Assembly: GCA_003567115.1 (NCBI GenBank)
Contig: PXAP01000007.1
Span: 1-9,664 of the forward strand
Length of the DNA stretch: 9,664 nucleotides
Reading direction: 5' to 3'
From: Bacteroidota bacterium
GTDB lineage: Bacteria > Bacteroidota > Bacteroidia > Bacteroidales > PUMT01
Of this stretch, positions 6,655-9,664 are shown piece by piece. The notes below the pieces were generated by a model. That model was given only the letters and a program-made list of their open reading frames with translations, did not search any database and had not been told where the DNA came from. Position 1 is the stretch's first letter. Each line of letters opens with the position of its first letter. A program made the position numbers and the translations under genes.

Positions 6655-6894
6655 TCAGGAATCCCGTCCGGAAAACAGATTTGGATTTTCATCGGGTCCG
6701 AAAAGGGTAGGATGGTCATCATCGAATTTTTTAAGAATGGCGGTTACTATTGTTTCTCTGATGAATTTGGATTTATTTCTGACTTTATATTTTTTACAAT
6801 AGCGGTTTATTGCTCGCATTTCACGTGCATTGAGAAGGAAGGATTGTCTGTATATCCTTTTCGTATGCTCATCTTTTTGAATTTTGTTCTTCAT
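6655..6894 (-). CDS. Small conserved Bacteroidota protein, ribbon-helix-helix-like
   Basis: The 79-residue basic protein has a predicted ribbon strand (IYRQSFLLN, residues 14-22), then helix A (AREMRAINRYCKKYKV, 23-38), then a turn and helix B (SKFIRETIVTAILKKF, 42-57), then an acidic, probably flexible tail. This strand-helix-helix order and size match MetJ/Arc-type DNA-binding proteins. I recall very similar uncharacterised proteins in many Bacteroidota, and the function is unknown. The ATG at 6892-6894 is preferred over a TTG at 6949-6951, because the TTG lies in the -7 box of a consensus promoter. A 17-base overlapping palindrome lies just before the ATG. No antitoxin partner is adjacent, so it is not obviously a toxin-antitoxin module. 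Confidence 0.75.
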   Translation of the reverse strand: MKNKIQKDEHTKRIYRQSFLLNAREMRAINRYCKKYKVRNKSKFIRETIVTAILKKFDDDHPTLFGPDENPNLFSGRDS

Positions 6895-6903
6895 TTTTTC
6901 ATC

Positions 6904-6920
6904 AGGTATACCTGTACAGG
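6904..6920. promoter_or_regulatory. Overlapping palindromes: candidate operator of the RHH gene
   Basis: AGGTATACCT (6904-6913) and CCTGTACAGG (6911-6920) are each perfect 10-bp palindromes and share three bases. They lie 10 bases upstream of the RHH gene ATG and about 30 bases downstream of its -7 box, a position where a bound protein would block transcription. RHH proteins commonly bind short tandem palindromes and repress themselves. That this one does so is inference. Confidence 0.45.
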
Positions 6921-6948
6921 AAAAATGAGGATAAGAAGATATCTTATT

Positions 6949-6979
6949 CAAAAATACCTGACTGTCTCTTTATTTCAAA
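6949..6979 (-). promoter_or_regulatory. Bacteroidota-type promoter for the RHH gene
   Basis: On the minus strand, TTTG (complement of 6976-6979) is followed after exactly 19 bases by TATTTTTG (complement of 6949-6956), an unmismatched fit to TTTG-N19-TAnnTTTG. Transcription would start near 6942, leaving a leader of about 48 bases that contains the double palindrome. Confidence 0.65.
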
Positions 6980-6983
6980 AAAC

Positions 6984-6991
6984 TTCCGGAA
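6984..6991. repeat. Palindrome TTCCGGAA upstream of the RHH promoter
   Basis: This perfect 8-bp palindrome sits just beyond the -33 element of the RHH-gene promoter, where an activator or a second regulator dimer might bind. It is short, so chance is possible. Confidence 0.25.
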
Positions 6992-7000
6992 TTAACGGGT

Positions 7001-7034
7001 CAATTGTTAATAAATTCCTGTTTATCAACAATTG
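7001..7034. repeat. 14-bp inverted repeat with 6-base loop
   Basis: CAATTGTTAATAAA (7001-7014) pairs with TTTATCAACAATTG (7021-7034) at 13 of 14 positions around the loop TTCCTG. On neither strand does a T-run follow directly, so it is not a standard terminator. It lies in the 289-base gap between the lipoprotein and RHH genes, 22 bases beyond the RHH -33 box, and could be a binding site or a structured RNA end. Confidence 0.55.
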
Positions 7035-7145
7035 TAGTAAAAAAGTATAAAAGGTTGTTATTATCGTTTTTGGAAGTGACAAATAAATATATTATCGGCA
7101 GAAAATTTTATACTGATCTGTTATAAGGATTAAAATGAGAGTAGC

Positions 7146-7173
7146 AAAAAGATTGGTAAACCTATCCAATTTT
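7146..7173 (-). terminator. Terminator of the small lipoprotein gene
   Basis: On the minus strand, ATTGG and CCAAT form a stem that extends with A-T pairs and one mismatch to about eight positions, around a 9-base loop. It is followed by C and TTTTT. It begins 10 bases after the TAG stop at 7184-7186, as expected for a rho-independent terminator. Confidence 0.55.
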
Positions 7174-7183
7174 AAGGAATAAT

Positions 7184-7630
7184 CTAATAAGGTTTCCACA
7201 ATTTCCATTCTATTTTTTTACCTTCCTCGTAGCGTTCAAGCTTTAATTCTGAGTGTGCCAGTCTTTTGATATCCCAGACAATAGTAAATTCCTCCGTTAC
7301 CCAAAGATCAAAGTGCATTTCAACCTGCATTTTATCATTTAAAAATCTCCATGTACCCCTGGGGCCATATGTTTGATAGGTAGATGGGTCAAAACCCTGC
7401 ACCCAGTAGATGTCACCGTTTTTTGCCATATTGACTCTTTGGTCAACATATCTTTCTGTTACGTCAATACCATCCTCTTTTGCATATTCAAAGCGCCAGT
7501 TACCAGTGACGCGTTCTTTTTTTGTATGGAGACTAAACCATGGTCCATCCTCATATTTCTTGCACGAAGAGGGAATAAAAAGTAATAATATGAGTAATAT
7601 ACCTGCTGATTTTCTGATTGACTTTTTCAT
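7184..7630 (-). CDS. Small lipoprotein of unknown function (lipocalin-like)
   Basis: The 148-residue protein starts MKKSIRKSAG, followed by a hydrophobic core ILLILLLFIP and the lipobox SSC with Cys23, so it is predicted to be lipid-anchored. The mature part begins CKKYEDGPWFSL and contains repeated beta-rich, aromatic segments (GNWRFEYA, GTWRFLNDK, FTIVWDIKR, LKLERYEE). These recall the small lipocalin-like or DUF5004-like lipoproteins common in Bacteroidota; I cannot assign a function. The frame is open 24 codons upstream, but the ATG at 7628-7630 begins a textbook signal peptide and the upstream residues do not, so it is chosen. It appears to be a single-gene transcript with a terminator directly after it. 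Confidence 0.75.
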   Translation of the reverse strand: MKKSIRKSAGILLILLLFIPSSCKKYEDGPWFSLHTKKERVTGNWRFEYAKEDGIDVTERYVDQRVNMAKNGDIYWVQGFDPSTYQTYGPRGTWRFLNDKMQVEMHFDLWVTEEFTIVWDIKRLAHSELKLERYEEGKKIEWKLWKPY

Positions 7631-7701
7631 TCTTGTCCGATTAATTTGATATATAAGTAAACGTAAAGATGTTTTATAATAATATATATGTTTTAAAAAC
7701 A

Positions 7702-7709
7702 CAAATATA
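7702..7709 (-). promoter_or_regulatory. Candidate -7 box for the small lipoprotein gene
   Basis: The minus strand reads TATATTTG here, an exact TAnnTTTG match, 71 bases upstream of the ATG. The position expected for the -33 TTTG reads GGTG, so the promoter is only partly supported. Confidence 0.35.
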
Positions 7710-7740
7710 TGAAAACATAAGATTTATACACCGGCATAAT

Positions 7741-7826
7741 ATCTCAGCTGAGGTCTTTGCATTGCAGGTAACCGGAAAGGCGGCAGGAAGTGATCCCGGC
7801 AAAAAAATCCCAGCTGAGATTCTTGC
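7741..7826. repeat. Short inverted and direct repeats in the lipoprotein-flippase gap
   Basis: The 268-base gap between these genes holds ATCTCAGCTG (7741-7750) and its exact inverse CAGCTGAGAT (7811-7820). A direct repeat, CAGCTGAG followed by TTGC after four bases, occurs at 7745-7760 and 7811-7826 (13 of 16 identical). No recognisable protein is encoded here on either strand. Confidence 0.4.
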
Positions 7827-7879
7827 CTGTGCCTTTGCAGATATTGTATGCTGAATTTGGAAACATTAAGGTTGTGTAA

Positions 7880-7897
7880 GTCCGCTGGTCAGTGGAC
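7880..7897 (-). terminator. Hairpin directly after the flippase stop codon
   Basis: On the minus strand GTCCACT pairs with AGCGGAC (one G-U pair) around a GACC loop. It begins one base after the TAG stop at 7899-7901. The position suits a terminator or an mRNA 3'-end stabiliser, but only TTACACAACC follows, not a T-run. Confidence 0.4.
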
Positions 7898-7898
7898 C

Positions 7899-9332
7899 CT
7901 AAAACATAGACTCCTTGATTTCACGAAATCCCAGTAGCTTTATTGCAAAGGCTGTTACAGCTCCGGTAATACAAATTATAAAAAAACCATAATACCAGGC
8001 TGTGCCGGTATACATGACAAGCAATCCGGTCAGGATTAAAACGATTATAAAGACTGAAAGCTGAATTATCACCCTGCTGCCCGGATAGAATTTAAAAATC
8101 TTCATTAACCAGATCAGTTGAAAAATTGCCGAGAAAAACTGTGTTGACATGCTTGCAAATGCAGAACCTAACCCCTGGTACCGGGGAATAAGGATAAGGT
8201 TTAGTCCGATATTCATCAGCACGCTGAAAACAGCAATTATGTTCAGTTCTTTCAGGTTACCGTTAGCGGTAAGAAGAGTTCCGGAAATTATGGAACAACT
8301 GACAAACACATAGCTTATCATAAGAGTGCCGAAAATTCTGCCTGACTCATAGGCATGAGCTTTGTATAAAAGATCCATTACCTCAAAGCTGTAAAAGTTC
8401 AGTGCAATGGCACCGGTTATGGCCGGAATGATAAGCAGAAGGAAAGAGAACCTGAAAAGTTGCCTGACCGGATCATTTTGCCTGATCATTTTGGCAAACA
8501 TAGGCAGTAATATGCCTGCAAAAAGAAAACCCAGCATGGAGGCTGCATCGAGTATCCTGAAACCCTGTGCATAGATCCCCGCCTGCACTTTACCGTCAGA
8601 AAGCATTCTTTCCAGCATAACCGAATCCGTGCGGTAATAGAGTACCATAAGAAGACCGAGCAAAGCATATGGGTAGCTCTGTTTTAACATGCTTCGCGTA
8701 ACCGAAAAATCGATGTCTATCTTACTGAGAGTTGTGTGTTTCAAAACTATCATCAGAATAACGATCATAGTGAGAAAATACCCGGCTGTCTGGGCATATA
8801 CAAACCATTCGATCCTGAATGGAGAACCGGTTATATTTCCCCACAACAGAAGGCTGCATATTATGATCATCAGCAGGCGGTCAGTAACAGAAAGCAGGCT
8901 GTCTGTACGAAACATCTGCAAGCCTGAGATGTTGCTTCTCAGATAGAGATTCAGTGAATTAAGGAACTGGTTGAAAAGAAGAATAATCAGCAACCTGACC
9001 TGAATCCACTGGTAATCTATTATAAATGCTATCGATAGACTAATGGAGAAATAGGCTGCGGCAAGCAGAAGCTTTAATATCAGTATGTTCGGGAGCAGTT
9101 TTGATATAAGGCCAGGATTTCTTGCTATATTACGGCTGTTGAAACTGGCAATGCCAATGTCCTGTACAATGTTTAGAAGAAGTGAAAAACTGAGCAGCGA
9201 AAAGTAAAAACCATAATCGCCGGCACCTACGGTATTCTGCACGGTAAGATCAATCCCAAACACCCAGAAAGGTTTGACCAGAAGGTTCAGAATAATTAAT
9301 AATGTTAGATTTGTAAGGAATTTGCGTTTCAT
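7899..9332 (-). CDS. Oligosaccharide/polysaccharide flippase (Wzx-like, MOP superfamily)
   Basis: The 477-residue integral membrane protein has about 12-14 hydrophobic segments spread evenly along it, the size and layout of MOP-superfamily flippases, which move undecaprenyl-linked sugar chains across the inner membrane. Recognisable features: an N-terminal block with AGDYGFYFSLLSFSLLLNIVQDIGI (near 37-61), where the strand GDYGFY is typical of the polysaccharide-biosynthesis domain; YYRTDSVMLERM and AGIYAQGFRILDA in the middle; and GLGSAFASMSTQFFSAI towards the C-terminus. The ATG at 9330-9332 gives a charged KRK start before the first helix. It is divergent from a glycosyltransferase gene, which supports a role in surface glycan assembly. 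The sugar substrate cannot be inferred. Confidence 0.9.
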   Translation of the reverse strand: MKRKFLTNLTLLIILNLLVKPFWVFGIDLTVQNTVGAGDYGFYFSLLSFSLLLNIVQDIGIASFNSRNIARNPGLISKLLPNILILKLLLAAAYFSISLSIAFIIDYQWIQVRLLIILLFNQFLNSLNLYLRSNISGLQMFRTDSLLSVTDRLLMIIICSLLLWGNITGSPFRIEWFVYAQTAGYFLTMIVILMIVLKHTTLSKIDIDFSVTRSMLKQSYPYALLGLLMVLYYRTDSVMLERMLSDGKVQAGIYAQGFRILDAASMLGFLFAGILLPMFAKMIRQNDPVRQLFRFSFLLLIIPAITGAIALNFYSFEVMDLLYKAHAYESGRIFGTLMISYVFVSCSIISGTLLTANGNLKELNIIAVFSVLMNIGLNLILIPRYQGLGSAFASMSTQFFSAIFQLIWLMKIFKFYPGSRVIIQLSVFIIVLILTGLLVMYTGTAWYYGFFIICITGAVTAFAIKLLGFREIKESMF

Positions 9333-9467
9333 TCAAACGGGCCGGGTTGTTATAAATAAATAAAAATAGAAATTAATATTGACATCATCAGCATCCTGTA
9401 GAATTTATAAGCTGGCCGGATTACCGGGTATACAGAGATATGATAATGCAGCATAAAAAGTTTCCCT

Positions 9468-9664
9468 ATGAGGATCGCAGTTAATACAAGGCTTTTGTTG
9501 CCCGAAAAGATGGAGGGAGTAGGGTGGTTTGCATTTGAAACACTGAAGAGGATCACAAGGGACAATCCCCAACATGAGTTTATTTTTCTTTTTGACCGGC
9601 CATGGTCTGATGATTTTATTTTCTCAGACAATGTAACACCTCTGGAAGTAAAACCGCCTGCACG
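9468..9664 (+). CDS. Glycosyltransferase, GT4-type, N-terminal fragment (3' cut by window edge)
   Basis: From ATG at 9468 the frame stays open to the end of the window, giving 65 complete codons: MRIAVNTRLLLPEKMEGVGW, then FAFETLKRITRDNPQHEF, then IFLFDRPW. A short beta strand, a loop with EGVGWF, a helix and the strand EFIFLFDR form the first Rossmann unit of GT-B glycosyltransferases of family GT4. The EGVGWF loop commonly contacts the acceptor. Such enzymes add sugars from nucleotide-sugar donors to growing glycans on the cytoplasmic side of the membrane. An in-frame TAA at 9444-9446 and the absence of another ATG fix the start. It is divergent from the flippase with a 135-base gap, where I found no consensus promoter. 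Donor and acceptor are unknown. Confidence 0.85.
   Translation, partial: MRIAVNTRLLLPEKMEGVGWFAFETLKRITRDNPQHEFIFLFDRPWSDDFIFSDNVTPLEVKPPA

Noticed and set aside
6617..6700. Toxin-antitoxin module built on the RHH gene
   Set aside because: The neighbours are ruvC and a lipoprotein; no small toxin-like gene lies on either side.
6712..7050. 112-codon plus-strand frame over the RHH gene
   Set aside because: It is antisense to a recognisable gene, has low-complexity hydrophobic content and resembles no family.
7135..7182. 15-residue ORF (MRVAKRLVNLSNFKE) after AAGGATTAAA
   Set aside because: A purine-rich site precedes it, but it overlaps the lipoprotein terminator on the other strand and has no recognisable homologue; too little evidence to call.
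7669..7854. 61-codon plus-strand frame with repeated SAEVFAL / PAEILAC peptides
   Set aside because: The peptide similarity follows from the short DNA repeat, and there is no recognisable family or promoter.
9350..9631. 93-codon minus-strand frame at the right end
   Set aside because: It is antisense to the clearly recognisable glycosyltransferase start on the plus strand.

Overview
The window looks like a core-genome stretch of a Bacteroidota bacterium, probably Bacteroidales or Marinilabiliales-like. Four things point there. There is a rplU-rpmA-serS cluster and a bifunctional-nuclease (BFN) protein with a C-terminal UVR motif. There are SPII lipoproteins with short, Lys/Asp/Glu-rich tails after the cysteine. 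Promoters fit the Bacteroidota pattern TTTG-N19-TAnnTTTG, and Shine-Dalgarno sequences are weak or absent. Two promoters match that consensus exactly: upstream of rplU on the + strand, and upstream of a small ribbon-helix-helix gene on the - strand.

Layout. 1-345 (+) is the 3' end of glucose-6-phosphate isomerase. About 430-626 (-) is a decayed fragment of a NupC-type nucleoside transporter, directly downstream of the BFN gene (638-1255, -). A divergent intergenic region carries the rplU promoter, followed by rplU (1516-1830), rpmA (1846-2103), a terminator-like hairpin, serS (2222-3499) and an EamA/DMT permease (3504-4430), all on +. Next come an S41-family peptidase lipoprotein (4604-5932, +), a tRNA-like remnant (about 5989-6053, -), and ruvC starting at TTG (6065-6616, +). 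Convergent to ruvC is a small RHH-type regulator gene (6655-6894, -) with its own promoter, a palindromic candidate operator and a large inverted repeat upstream. Then come a small lipoprotein gene (7184-7630, -) with a terminator, a Wzx-like oligosaccharide flippase (7899-9332, -), and, divergent from it, the first 65 codons of a GT4-type glycosyltransferase (9468 to window end, +).

Function. rplU, rpmA, serS and ruvC are translation and repair housekeeping genes. The flippase/glycosyltransferase pair at the right edge suggests the border of a surface-polysaccharide locus. The two lipoproteins are envelope proteins. No CRISPR array, integrase, transposase, defence island or other evident new system is visible. 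The best leads are the RHH gene with its structured control region, the nupC pseudogene and the tRNA-like remnant.
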